Shown piece after piece: positions 25,088 to 36,042 of a stretch of 64,000 nt of DNA; the stretch's first letter is position 1; every line of letters starts with the position of its first letter. Origin of the DNA: Tetradesmus obliquus (Eukaryota > Chlorophyta > Chlorophyceae > Sphaeropleales > Scenedesmaceae). Below the pieces are notes generated by a model, which made no database searches, had not been told where the DNA came from, and was given only the letters and a program-made list of their open reading frames with translations. The translations under genes and the position numbers were made by a program. Location: positions 3,506,501 through 3,570,500 of the forward strand of contig CP126192.1 of the NCBI GenBank assembly GCA_030272155.1, read 5' to 3'.

Positions 25088-25914
25088 GTCTGGGTCGATT
25101 GTTGGGGAGCTGGATTTCGGCTGTGCAGCATCATTTGTTCCATACAGCATGTTTTTGAAGTATTGTTGCCAACCAGCATGCAATTATCGCTGCCGAATAA
25201 ATGAGGGAGCTGTTGTGATGCCAGGGTGATGTCCATACAGCATGCTGTACATATGCATGCATGCCAGCATGGGCATGTGGCAGGTTGTATCGTAATTCCT
25301 TCTTCTTGCAAAACTGTCCTGCCATAGGGCGTTCTTGCCAGTGTACAGGCCAACTTCCGTGGTCTGCTCTTTTTCTGCGGAGAACTGCTTTGCATGCACG
25401 CAAGGATACTCCACACAAACCCTAGTCCATGTTGAATAAGTGTGGTTATCTGCGCACGATGGCACAGTATTAGATATTAGTTTGTTCAGCTATATTTGAA
25501 ATGGGCCCTTGGTATGGTGCGGTGTATGCTATCGTATGGGTGACGTCGGTAAGAGTCGATGTCGTTGCTTCAGACGGTCATGTAACAGCGCTGGGTTACG
25601 CTGATACGTCGACCCATATTTTCTGGCATCAAATTTAGACGCTGCGACGACGTTGCAACTTGAGCACTGACAGCAGCAGTACGACTAACCAGCAGTACAC
25701 GGCCTGCTGGACTTTCTTCGTGCCGTGCATCTGGATTCACTGACAGCAAAATATGACACAAGCAGCAAAAGTCGTTGTGATGTTCGCTTATTACATGGCA
25801 GGTGGGTAAGCTGACTGCACAAGTGCGGTTGCAGAGCTGTCAGCAATCAGCGCTGTACAGCTAGAGGTGCAAACATCGCTTGCAGCCTTGCTGCCTAGTT
25901 GACATATAGCACTG
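25088..25914. other. Intergenic region
   Basis: No supported gene. It includes a TGTAA at 25581-25585 that may end the secreted-protein transcript. Confidence 0.4.
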
Positions 25915-27522
25915 ATGGCAGATGGTGTAGCACTCTGCGCCCTTGCTGGTGCCCATGCAGCAGTAGGAGCGACAACTGTAGTCACGGGGCAGCACACCAA
26001 ACAACGCGCAGCGGCTGGCACGCAACCCTCTGCAGTGGGCATCCCCGTGACAGTGCTGCAGTCTGTTGCTGTCGCAACGTCCGCACCACCTGCACTGCAA
26101 GCAACAGTACAGCTGCAAGGCATGCGAGCGGCCGCATTTGATGCGGCAAGCACACAGCTGCGCTTCAGGCAGGCAGTGTCCCAGGTGGTGCTGCGCAGTG
26201 ATGTGTTCTACTGGAAGGTGTGGCACAGCAGCACTGCTGGCAGTGCGCAAGCACGTGCTAGGCTTTCATACAGCCAGAAAGTCACAAGGCAGCAACACCT
26301 CAGCATGCTGCTGCACTGTCAAGGCATGTTCAGCATCTGCATTCTGAACATGCCTTGTATGTTGCTTGTTAACCCGCTTATGCCATTGCTGTGCAGTGCC
26401 TGGCGCTTTCTGATGAGATGTATGGTCCATGCATGTATTAATCTGGGTGGCATGGAATTGTTCTTGCAATTAATGTTATTCGGAGTACTCTTGCCAAGGT
26501 GGCCTAGAGCAGCAAGCAACAAGTCATCGAGCAAATGCATGTACTGTACATGACAGGCACCAAATGACATATCAGAGCCTTCTGTCAGGCGCCCAGTATC
26601 AGCTGCAGAGCATCCTGCACATGATCCAAAACAGCTATCACCCTGCCCTGCTTGCATTGTGCTTACCCGCAGGTGCAGATCACAGATGTGCATGATGTGC
26701 TGCCACCTGGCGCACGCAGCCGGCAGCTAGAGCAGGTGCCGCGCCTCAGGACTGTGCTGCCTGTGGCGGAAGTGCGCTTCCGCGTGCTCAACGTGTCCAG
26801 CACAGCAGCAGGCGCTGCTGCAGCAGGGCGGGCACTGGATGAGGCAGTTGCAGGTGCGTAGTGATATGGTAGCTGCATTGCCCTGCAGATGGCGCTCGTG
26901 TGTAAGGTAGTGAATGCCGTCTGTGGTGAGCTAGTGCACTTGAGCAGCGTGCCGTTGCTGTTTGCCAAAGTTCAAGTGTCGCGTCAAAGCAGTACTGGTG
27001 CCTTCATAGCAAGCAGGTGTCACAGCTCACAACAGGTACAGCAACACCTGCATGATGGGCCACTTACTGCAGGCGCTCATGCGCAGCCACCTGCCTAGTA
27101 ACTGCCACGCTACCAGTGCTACTGCTGACCCAATCACATGCAACATGTTGCACATTGCTGGCTGGCTGCAGACGGTGCATCGCTGCTGGTCGAGCTGGTG
27201 TCCCGTGGCCTGGACAGTGTGTACTGGACAAGCCTGGGGCACATGACGACAGTGATAGCCGACAGCTGGGCCAGCAGCAGCCTGAGTTTGCACAGCAGCA
27301 GCGCCCTTGCAGCAGCAGCAGGTGAGCCGCCTGGCTTCGAGCCGCCAGCCAGGAGGCGTCCTGCACTGCCTCTTCCTGAGCTTCTGCAGCTTCAGCCAGC
27401 AGCACCCCACCTCAAAAACTCTGCTGCTTGAGAGAATTGGGTGTCTTCGCACTGTGATGTTACAGGCCGCAGCAATTGCTTTTGCATGGTCTTCAGACAG
27501 CAGCTGGTGTTGCTGGCAATGA

Positions 27523-27556
<34 letters not shown>

Positions 27557-27632
27557 GCTGCTGCTGCTGCTGCTGCTGCTGCTATTGCCAGGTTGTCTGT
27601 CTGTACTCATCATCCACTTCCTGGCACCATGA
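25915..27632 (+). CDS. Partial model: beta-rich extracellular-type repeat module
   Basis: Three blocks join in phase: 25915-26184, 26673-26853 and 27172-27321. The first runs from an ATG through VLQSVAVATSAPPALQATVQ to FRQAVSQ. The second continues VQITDVHDV and VAEVRFRVLNVSSTAAGA to a helix ALDEAVA. The third is DGASLLVELVSRGLDSVYWT. The order 'AAF...FRQAV | V.ITDV....VRFRV.NVSS | helix | L..L..RGL' resembles a SEA-like repeat common in large algal surface proteins (family resemblance only). A fourth block 27593-27632, after a long CTG tract, would add a short hydrophobic end with a stop. Whether the gene really ends there is unclear. No signal peptide is visible, so upstream exons may be missing. 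Confidence 0.45.
26320..26357. repeat. Perfect 14-bp inverted repeat (hairpin)
   Basis: CAAGGCATGTTCAG and its exact reverse complement CTGAACATGCCTTG are separated by ten bases. It lies inside the first intron of the preceding model and could fold into a 14-bp stem in RNA. Confidence 0.8.
27523..27583 (+). repeat. (CTG)n microsatellite, interrupted
   Basis: About twenty CTG units with one CCG, ending shortly before a possible acceptor AG at 27591-27592. Confidence 0.85.
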
Positions 27633-29242
27633 TGCTCCAGGCAGCCCTTTTGGCACTTCAAAGGTTGTCCAGTTGCTCAGCCAAGGAAGCCTTCGTTTGT
27701 GCAGCATCAACCACGGCCAGTACATGTACACCCACTGCACAATCACCACCCTGGCAGGAGCCGATGTATCAAGCTACCACCAATCCACAGGGCACATGGC
27801 ATGCACATGCAGACCTACTGCCACATGCCACATCTACATGTGAGTGCAGTTGCTGTGCAGCAGCAGCTAGCAGTACCAAGTGAGCGGCGTGTGTATGGTG
27901 GCTGCAGCGCTGCTAAGACGCCAGGCTGCCAGCATGCCAGCCTGCTGCTTCTCTCGTTCACCGCGCTGTACAGTAATGCACCAGGGTGGATGATGGCTGC
28001 AGGAACTCCTTCAAATGCACAATATTGCTGCGCGCCTTCCAACACACAAGCATGTCTGATAGTGTATCTAAAGCGTCGTACGCATGCACACACACTAAGC
28101 AGAATGACCTACACCCCCTCATGCCCTACAGCAACACCCATCAACCAACCTCACAGCATGAATGCATTGGTTGTCTGCATGCAGGCCCTGCTGCTCATCG
28201 TGTACATCTGGCTGCGGGCTCTGGCACACAAGTCTTCTCAGCTGCAGCTGTAACACCAGCAGTGCATCCACCATAGCAGGACAGTCACTGCGGCCGTGGC
28301 TGCAGCTGGAACTGTCAGCAGCAGGCCAGCTCAACCTCTCTGTGCCTTCTGGCACATGCTGCAGCCTTGAAGATTCAGTCCGCACTGCATTTTTGAAGGT
28401 GGCAGCGCACCCTCAACCGAGCATGTAGTGTGGCTTGGACACCTCAACACAACGTGATGTTTCCATGCGTGAATTACGTTTTGTTGCTGTAGCATGCAAA
28501 GCAGCATCTGTCAGTTGCTCAGCAACCTAGTGATGTCAGGCTATTCAGCAACTGCTTGGGGTGACAGCACTGACCGCCCCTCTGCCACCCTTGTACAGCA
28601 TGTGTTGCTGTACACATGTGGTGCTCGGCAGCTGAGAGTGCCTGGCAGCGGTCGCATTTCATGTTGTCACCAGCCGCAACAAGGGGCTTCGATACACATG
28701 CCTGCACGTGAAGCAGATTGGATGTGGTGCTCAGATAGTGAGCGTTGACCAGAGTTCAAACATTCTGCTTTCATAAAGGCGTATGTGATCATCACGGCCC
28801 TGGATTTTCTGTGTTGAACTGGTACTGCAGAACAGACTTCAACTCAGTTGTTCACAGTGTGAACAGCTAGTGACCATGAGTGTGTGCAGGTGTGTTGAAC
28901 AGGCAGATGTGCTGCTGGCAAGCACGCATCTCCCTGCCGTTACAAAACAAAATCTTGTGTAGGCCAGGCTAAGCAGAGGTACAGCCACCTCCGGTTGGGG
29001 CGTCATGTCAGCTGAGTCAGCGAGTAACAGTGCCGCACGTGAATCAAGCGGGCTGCACCGTCCGAGTTGATATTGATCCACTCCGCTCTTGTAAAGCTTA
29101 TGTTTACATCTTAATGCTGCAACCGCGCACGGACCCACTAAACATCAAGTTCATATTCACACCGGTTCCAAAGGAGTGCTCGGGAGCACCAAGACAAGAC
29201 AGGCGAGCAAGATGCGGTGCAAAACCACTCGTGTTGACGGTA
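27633..29242. other. Intergenic region
   Basis: No gene could be supported on either strand. A TATA-like CATAAAGG occurs near 28773, about 470 bp before the next start codon. Confidence 0.4.
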
Positions 29243-29523
29243 ATGCTGGCACTGATGGCGGCGTTCGTTGCAGCAAGTGCGGCAAGGGAGTTGTCCCAGG
29301 AGCAATGCTCTGCAGACACGCTGAAGGTGCGCGGGGCAAGATTTGGCTGCCGAGACTGTTGTCAACGGAGAAAAACAAGCAGTAGTACTATATGCGGCCG
29401 CTGGGCGGTGCTTTTGGCGGTAACCTTGCGTCGGGAGTTTTCAACCTGCTGGCTGGGCCTGCAGGCCAGTTCACCCCAGCCCACTTACGTTGCTAACATG
29501 CGATGCATTGCAGTTCAGCGTGG

Positions 29524-29531
29524 CGGTGGAT
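29524..29531 (+). repeat. Left target-site duplication of the hAT element
   Basis: CGGTGGAT, identical to 30524-30531 on the other side of the element. It falls within exon 2 of the interrupted secreted-protein gene. Confidence 0.88.
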
Positions 29532-30523
29532 CATAGTTGCACTAAACGTTTCAATTGAAACGAAACGTTTCGTTTCTAAACGCGTTTAAAACGCCAGTGC
29601 CTTGACTGAAACGCTGCTGAAACGCTGCTGAAACGCCATGTCACAGTATGCACTGTAGAGGCATGTAGAGGCCAGGTACACCTATGCTTTGCCTTTTAAA
29701 TGCTTTTATATCATTGTTTCCAGTCTTTATAGTCAATACTTGACCCCAGAACTGTGCCTGCCGGGCTTTGAGGGCTGTCAAGGTAGTTGACAGCAGTACG
29801 GCTAACACTTGAACATACTTGGCGATTGTCGCGTGACACATCTTCACAAAGTCACGATGAATCAACGTGTCAGTGCGTCATCTACTGATTACACATGATA
29901 TTGTGTGAGTGTGTTGATGGTCACGGACCACGTGCCGCGAGGCACCACTGCACAGCAGCTGGAGGGTTGCTCGGCGTAAGAGGGATGAACTTCATACCAA
30001 ACGTCCTCCTCCTCACGCTTCCGTTTTGTGTTGTTAGCGGCATCAGTGGAAGCTTTGGCAGCTGACAGGCGACTCCTGACATCCTCTGGGCACTTGCTGC
30101 AGGCCTTCACGCCCGAGCCGGTGCCGAGCAGGTGCGAAACGATCCTGCTAGCCCCACCACTGAAGGAGTGATCACAGTGTTTGCATATGACTTTGCTGTA
30201 GTTGTTTCTTTCCTCTAGCTTGTCAACATTCTGCCAGGCTATGGTAGCCTGATCAGTGGCCTTCTTGCCCATACTGGTGACTGATGGGACAACAAAAGGT
30301 GTTCAAACAACATCAACGATATAAAGTAAATGTTACGAATATCCCCGAGTACCTGAACGGGCCGCTAGGCCGAGTAACAAGGGGTTCTGCATTCAAACGC
30401 CTGAGCCCCACTAGAGCTGCCGTTTAGATACAGCGTTTCACACTGAAAGCGTTTAAAACGCGCGTTTTAAACGTTTCGTTTCGTTTCATAAACAGCCTGA
30501 CCCCACGTTTAGTGCAACTATGC
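29532..30523. mobile_element. Non-autonomous hAT-family transposon, 992 bp
   Basis: The ends are 17-bp perfect inverted repeats, CATAGTTGCACTAAACG on the left and its reverse complement on the right (30506-30522). They are followed inward by clustered AAACG/CGTTT subterminal motifs, as is usual for hAT ends. The flanks carry an identical 8-bp direct repeat CGGTGGAT (29524-29531 and 30524-30531), the hAT target-site-duplication length. There is one extra base between the right inverted repeat and its duplication. Inside, the minus strand encodes only a BED zinc-finger N-terminus of a transposase. The RNase H-like catalytic domain is missing, so it must depend on an autonomous relative. Confidence 0.88.
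29889..30272 (-). CDS. BED zinc-finger fragment of a hAT transposase, 127 aa
   Basis: An intact open frame inside the hAT element starts MGKKATDQATIAWQNVDKLE and carries a BED-type finger. It has C30-x2-C33, then FSGGASRIVSHLLGTGSGV with H47, and C58/C61, followed by CPEDVR. This matches the plant hAT transposase N-terminus (CxxC...FSGG...HHL.G...C..CPEDV). A basic KRKREEE segment follows and the frame then ends. The catalytic and dimerisation domains (normally some 500 more residues) are absent. It could still bind DNA, and so could act as a repressor (inference). Confidence 0.85.
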   Translation of the reverse strand: MGKKATDQATIAWQNVDKLEERNNYSKVICKHCDHSFSGGASRIVSHLLGTGSGVKACSKCPEDVRSRLSAAKASTDAANNTKRKREEEDVWYEVHPSYAEQPSSCCAVVPRGTWSVTINTLTQYHV

Positions 30524-30531
30524 CGGTGGAT
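30524..30531 (+). repeat. Right target-site duplication of the hAT element
   Basis: CGGTGGAT, identical to 29524-29531. The host reading frame resumes immediately after it at 30532. Confidence 0.88.
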
Positions 30532-31373
30532 GAGAATGGCCTACCAGCGAACCAAGTAGCTGACGCCTGCTCAATCGAGTCCGTCTGGGTCCCCAAGCCA
30601 GGCAAGAGACCACCAAGTGAGTTACATGCCATCAATCATGATGCACTGCATCTCGCCTCACAGCATGCTGCAGCAGAGCATGATGGCAAGGCTCAAGCAT
30701 ATCAGGCAGCAGATTGAGCACATCAGCTACAACCTGGCGCTGCTGGTGCGGTGATGCCCTGTTGTGCCTGCAGCAGTTACCGTTGCACATGCACCAAGCG
30801 CAACGACTCGTGCCAGCAGCGAGTGACACAGCCTGCGAGCTGCTGCACCGTAAAACAGCAGTTGGTTGACATGATGTTATGTTCGGCATCCTCACCTCAC
30901 TTTCTATAATGTGCAGCTGGCTTGAAAGGGGTGGATGCCGCTGCATGGTGGCAGGGCGTAAGCTTCGTCAGTTCCTGGCACATGTGTACAGCAGCAGAAC
31001 CGTGACATTCAGGTACAGTAGCAACCAGAAGCAATTGCACAGTCAGCAGGCATCACACTCAATTAGGCACTTGGCCTTGAATTCAAGCCTGCCCTCCTCT
31101 TGTTGTGCTGCTGCTGCTGCTGTTGCTGCTGCTGCCCACTTGCTTGCAGTCTCGCTGCTGACCCTTGATGCGTGCAAGGAGGCAGCATGGAACGTTGGCA
31201 TCAACTACGTGCCCTTTTACCCGCCCCACTTCTGTGCAAACCAATGCCCAACGGGGCTGGTGCCATGCTGTGTGTGGACTGTCACAAATAACTTCGGCGG
31301 TCACACGTGCATGTGCTACAAGCGCGGCTGCCCTGTGAGGTACACCCCAAAGAACGCCGACAGCCCTCTGTGA

Positions 31374-31899
31374 GCACCAGCTGCAGCAGAGGCTGGGCAA
31401 GGTCAAGTCTGGGTGCACCGCAGCTGAGTTGCCACCTGCGCAGGCCACTGCACAAGACTCATAAATACACCAGCATAGTTGTTGTCACTAGCCGCAGAGT
31501 ACTGAGCTTGGGCGCGCTGTCAGTACAGGTTTGGAAAACGCATGAACAGGTTCATGGCCGTCGCTGGTAAGGGCAGATGCATGATCTTGCATCCGCGCAC
31601 ACAACATGGCTGGGATACTTGCACATGGCACACAGTTCCCTTTTTTGTTGCTACGGGGCATGGACATCTACGCTGTGGCATGCTTGTGGGCTGCAATGCA
31701 ACGTATGCAACACAGTACTGGCTCAGCGGCCGGTATACAGCATACATACTGATCTTAGTATCTCAGGATGCAGCCTGAACTTGCTGTCAAGGGTAAGGCT
31801 GCTGCACTGCTCTTGCAGCCTCTACTCACTGTGGCGCAGCATGTCCCACCATGCCAGGTGGCCTGGCATGTGGCTTGCATGGCATACTGGCCTTGTGTG
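31374..31899. other. Intergenic region
   Basis: No supported gene lies between the interrupted secreted-protein gene and the minisatellite. Confidence 0.4.
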
Positions 31900-32230
31900 G
31901 CGCAATGGCATAACTGGGGCTGTTGCCGTGCTGGTTTTTCTTCAGATACTCCCGTGGCCTTTCTTGGCACCCTGGCAAAACTGTGGCTTTCTCCGCGCTG
32001 CTTTCTTTTGTGATACGCCTGCGGCCTCTTGTGACAGTCTGGCAGAACTGTGGCTTGTTGAGTGGTGTTTTTACTGGTGATGTTCCCACGGCCTCTTGTG
32101 ACATTCTGGCAGAACTGTGGCTGTCTTCGTGGTGTTTTCACTGGTGATGTTCCTGCGGCCTCTTGCGACCCACTGGCATAACTGCATGGTGCCAAGCGCT
32201 GTTTGTTTTGGTGATACAGTGTGCAATGTC
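31900..32230. repeat. 67-bp minisatellite, about five diverged copies
   Basis: The element CTGGCA-AACTG recurs with GGCA at 31907, 31973, 32041, 32108 and 32175 (spacing 66, 68, 67, 67). It is followed each time by a related GTGGTGTTTT-like segment and a TGCGGCCTCTTGTGAC-like segment. The unit is not a multiple of three and no gene model uses it. Confidence 0.8.
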
Positions 32231-33106
32231 TGGTGTCACCTGTGCAGGTCAAGGCAGTGTGCAGTTATCAGCACGCATGCCGCTAATGATGTGGCAGCTG
32301 TGCTTGTGCACTGAGCTGTTGTGCAAGGCAGCAGTAGCAGGCATGCTGCGGCCTGGTTGCCGTGCTGCTACATGAGGTACTGCTGTTTGGCCGGGGCGAG
32401 GGGCCCCTCGGGGGGGGGGGGGGGGGGTCTGACGCAGAATAGGACCTGAGCTGCTGTCCACCTGGCACACCATATCAGCTGTGCAGGCATGTGTATATCA
32501 TGACTCTTACGATTTAGTTGTGTTGCTGGAAGCTTGTTGCATGAGATGCTTCTGCGTAGTACACGTGCCTTCTCGAACGTCGCGCATAGCAGTACAATAC
32601 ATGCCATGTGCCAAATGCACAGACACCTGTTTGGCGTTGCAGCAGTCCTTCTGACATGCACTCCTTCTTACATGCTTTCATAATTTGCACGAATGGCATG
32701 CACGTGCAGCCATGGGCACTCAGGAGCTGATGTGGCCCTGGCACCTGGGATGGTAACGCCATTATGACGTAAACAGCGTGTGATTGCCGCCAAGAGTGCC
32801 TGCAGAGTCGGCGAAGCAGTCACATGCCATCATAGAACCCCAGTCTGTGGTCTGGAATGTCACACCACCCTGCCATGTACCTCCATGATGCCTTTGGTTG
32901 GCTGCTAGCGAGACCGTTCACATTGTACCAGCGGTGTTCTGGAAGCGCTGATCCGTTTCACACACCAACATCGTCGCTTTCAGCAATTCGCTGGTCACGA
33001 AACCCCTGCCAACAAGACTTACCTGCTGCAAGACCTCTTTTACCCAACGCAAAAGCTACGCGCCTACTTTTCGACAACAAAACATCAGGCGTTGCGTTCG
33101 CTACCA
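32231..33106. other. Intergenic region upstream of the S4-domain protein
   Basis: Apart from the G18 run, no feature is supported. It presumably contains the promoter of the following gene. Confidence 0.4.
32410..32427 (+). repeat. G18 homopolymer
   Basis: Eighteen consecutive G. The length in the assembly is likely imprecise. Confidence 0.85.
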
Positions 33107-35353
33107 ATGAGCGTGTTGAGGCAATGCTGGCATGGCAACAGCAGCAGATGTGTTGTTCCTCCACTGGCAGCCCAGCTGCTGCACCTGGGCCAGCTGAATC
33201 CGTGGCTTAGTCAACGGAGAAGATGCACCGTCGTAGCAGAAGGCGCGAAGTCAAAGGAAGCGCAGCTGCAGTGGGTGTCGCCAGAGAACAGGTGCGCTGG
33301 TGGTGGTTGCTGCTGTTGCTGCTGCTGTCAACCGCTGGCGCTGTACAGACACACACAGATGAACACCTGATGCTACCTCCTGTTGACTTTTGTTTTCCAA
33401 TCACAGTTCCCTATCATCGCCTGCTCGTCCCTCCTCTGCTTGCAGGAAGGATGTTGCATTGATTCTAGATCAGGCTGAGCGAGCAGCAGTGCGCTGGGAG
33501 GTCACCTACACCCACTTCTACAGCCCCCCAGTGGTGGCAGACGCACTGGCTGTGCTCGAGCAGATGTCAGACGTGACAGCAGTAGCGTGGGGAGGCTACC
33601 CTCAAGCTGAGCGCTGCAGGATAGCCATGGGCCGCGAAGATGTTATGATGGTGGGTTGCCTGCTGTTGGCAGGGTGCAGCAGGGTTGTTGCTATGAATGA
33701 TGCATGCTGCAGGTGCAGTCACAAGGAGGCGCTTTTAAATGTCAGCAGCAGCTCATTAACAGAATTGTAATCAGTGAAGTGCGGAACTGGAATGCAGCCC
33801 TAGCTTGTGGGCCAGTTTCATGGTTGTGCAGCACAACGAGGGATTTTAAATTTTCCATCTCCAAAGCTAGCAGTAAAAGCAAGCTTGTCTGTCTGCAACC
33901 TTCCGCCCTGTTGTGCACCAAAACACACTTGACGTGTTTGCTGCAGTCTGCCAAGGAGAACCCCAGCCAGCTGCCTGATGCAGTGGCGGCGCTGGACTGC
34001 CGCGGCAACTTCATGTTTGATGCGGCAACACACAGAGACTTCCTCGGGGCAATACTAGGCACAGGCGTGGTGCGGGAGAAGGTTGGGGTGAGTGCCAGCA
34101 GGTGGTTGCTGCAGCAGGCAGCTAGATGCTCGTTGCCAGCAACCAGCAGCAGGGCAGAAGAAGCATGATGCATGGTAACAGGCTGATACTGCAGGCTGGC
34201 TGGCCAGGTGTGCTTCACCAATCACAGTGTTGCTGTCTGCCGGCTGCTGGTTTTTGTGCCATACCTGTCGCAATGCAATCTTGGATCTACTGTTACATGC
34301 CCCTGGTGTGTCAGCACTCTGTGCTGTGCATGGCTGTTGTGGTGAGTGTGAGTCTGCTTGCTTGCCTGCCTGCCTGCTATTTTGTCTGCCTGGCTGGCTG
34401 CGTGCCTGCCTGCAGGATATTCTGATCCAGGGTGAGGGTGGGGCGCAGATCCTGGTGGACCCCGAGCTGGTGGAGCACTTTGAGGTGGGTGCTGATTGGC
34501 ACAGTGACCGTTGCAGCGTATTGACTGTTACAACACGCTTTGGATTCGGCGCTGAGCCTTGTGGGCGGCGGTGTTAGCGTACGCTTGCTAATGCTGCTAA
34601 TGCATAGCAGCACGAGTCCTGCAGCAGGGGACCAGCAAAAATAAATAGGGCCGACAGGCTGGGAGTCGTGTGGCTGCTGATCGTAAGCCCTGCCTCAACA
34701 GCATTATGCTGGAAGGTGCATTGAAGCAGGTGCAGCCGCGCACAGCCAAACAGGCAGTCATCCCCTGCGCTGTCTCTGGCAATCAGTTCACAACAGTGTT
34801 GCCGCAACTGGATTGTTCTGGCTCGCTGTGCAGGCTTCCCTGACCAAGGTGCGCAGCGTGCCTGTGGAGACGCGTGTAGTGCCGCTGTCGCAGCTGCGCG
34901 TGGCGGCGCCCCGTAGGGAGGAGATCAGCAGCATTGAGGCGTCCATGCGGCTGGATGCAGTGGCAAGCGCAGGTGGGTGGGCGAGTCGCAACGTCCTCGA
35001 TGCTTGTGTGTTCTCAGGAGATCTCTGCAGCTGTGTTTCTGCAGGAGCATGTGCAACCAACAAACGCCCTGCAGCTCCTGTGTGTTGTGCTTCGTAAGAG
35101 GCTCAAAGCAGGGAGACATGATCTGCGTTTGTCTTGCTGTGCTTTTGCAGGCTTCCGCATGTCGCGCGGCAAGATGGGCGACCTCATCAAGGGCGGCGAC
35201 GTGCGCGTCAACTGGAAGCCAGCCGCCAAGGCCAGCGTGGAGGTGAAGGCGGGCGACGTTATTTCATGTGCGGGCAAGGGCCGGCTGGAGGTGGTGGCCG
35301 TGACCACCACCAAGAAGGAGAAGTTTGCCGTCAGCATGGTGCGTTACATGTGA
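33107..35353 (+). CDS. Plastid YlmH/photosystem II S4-domain RNA-binding protein
   Basis: Exons 33107-33291, 33446-33650, 33947-34087, 34416-34484, 34834-34972 and 35151-35353 join in phase to 313 aa. The N-terminal ~50 residues are Arg/Ser/Leu-rich and look like a plastid transit peptide (HGNSSRCVVPPLAAQLL). The YlmH core follows: DVALILDQAERA, a strand WEVTYTHFYSPPVV, GGYPQAERCRI and then GNFMFDAATHRDFLGAILG. After that comes TGVVREKVGDILIQGEGGAQ. The C-terminal S4 domain (about 230-290) is RLDAVASAGFRMSRGKMGD then LIKGGDVRVNW. This is the cyanobacterial/plastid 'photosystem II S4' family, an RNA-binding protein whose relatives act in translation and ribosome rescue. A TGTAA lies 22 nt after the stop. 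Confidence 0.92.
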
Positions 35354-35374
35354 GCGCTTATGGGGTGCGAGTTA

Positions 35375-35379
35375 TGTAA
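35375..35379 (+). terminator. Putative UGUAA polyadenylation signal
   Basis: TGTAA lies 22 nt downstream of the S4-domain protein stop codon. Confidence 0.45.
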
Positions 35380-36042
35380 CATGATCAGTTCCTTATTTCT
35401 CACATGGTGGCGCCGCACTTGGGCGGTGTGCTGGTTGGAGCAGTGTGGCGCCACAAACTTGCCGGCAAGGGACGGTCCTGACAAATCTTTTTCCTGACAA
35501 TTTTTATGGATAGAGGGGTTCCACGGTGTGTTGGTGCGGCATACGCCACCACTGACACCTGGTCAAATAGGAAGCTACAAGCAGCTCAATCCTGACAATT
35601 GCCAGAGCCCTCTTCGGGTGTCGTGCGTTGGATAGGTGCTTGGGCAGGGGCGGTCAAGAAATCTTCAAGGGTCGAGGCATGGTTGTTAAACTCCATCAAC
35701 GTCACTCTATGCTGGTGGCCATGCTGACCAGCGGTCACTGGCCACCAACCAAGCCATAGTAACAGTTGACCAACGTGCTACCGCGCCACGCAGTGGCAGT
35801 GCAACTCATGCCTGGAGGCAGTGTATGCAGTAGCTTGTTGCAGAGCTGCTAGTGCTGATGCCAGTACAACAGTCCACAGAACAGCTCACCAAACTGCGCA
35901 GCACACAACCAAACGCACCCCTCTGCTGACACATACGCTGACACATACGCTGACACATATTTCCACTGCCAGGCAGCAACAGCTGGGCCCGAGCTGTTCC
36001 GCTGCACATAAGGACGGCGTGTACCCACACAGCTGCAGCACT
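35380..36042. other. Convergent intergenic region with a 12-bp triplet repeat
   Basis: It lies between the ends of the S4 protein (+) and the helicase (-). The only structure seen is three tandem copies of GCTGACACATAC/T at 35925-35960. Confidence 0.55.

Larger units (their letters stand above)
29243..31373 (+). pseudogene. Secreted Cys-rich protein gene interrupted by a hAT element
   Basis: Exon 1 (29243-29326) encodes a signal peptide, MLALMAAFVAASAAREL. Exon 2 starts at 29514 and is open to 29531. There a 992-bp transposon begins, and the same exon resumes in frame at 30532 and ends at a GTGAGT donor after 30616. Exon 3 is 31150-31373 (stop). Leaving out the element and one target copy gives a phase-consistent 136-aa secreted protein. 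Its Cys-rich tail contains FCANQC, PCCVWTV, TCMCYKRGC. I recognise no family. As assembled, translation enters the left terminal repeat and meets TGA at 29556-29558, nine codons in. The insertion adds 1,000 bp in total, which also shifts the frame. The host exon shows no other damage, so the insertion looks young. It may be heterozygous. Confidence 0.75.

Noticed and set aside
31755..32252. 166-codon minus-strand frame with repeated peptide segments
   Set aside because: It is open only because it crosses the 67-bp minisatellite, whose unit is not a multiple of three. No gene features are present.
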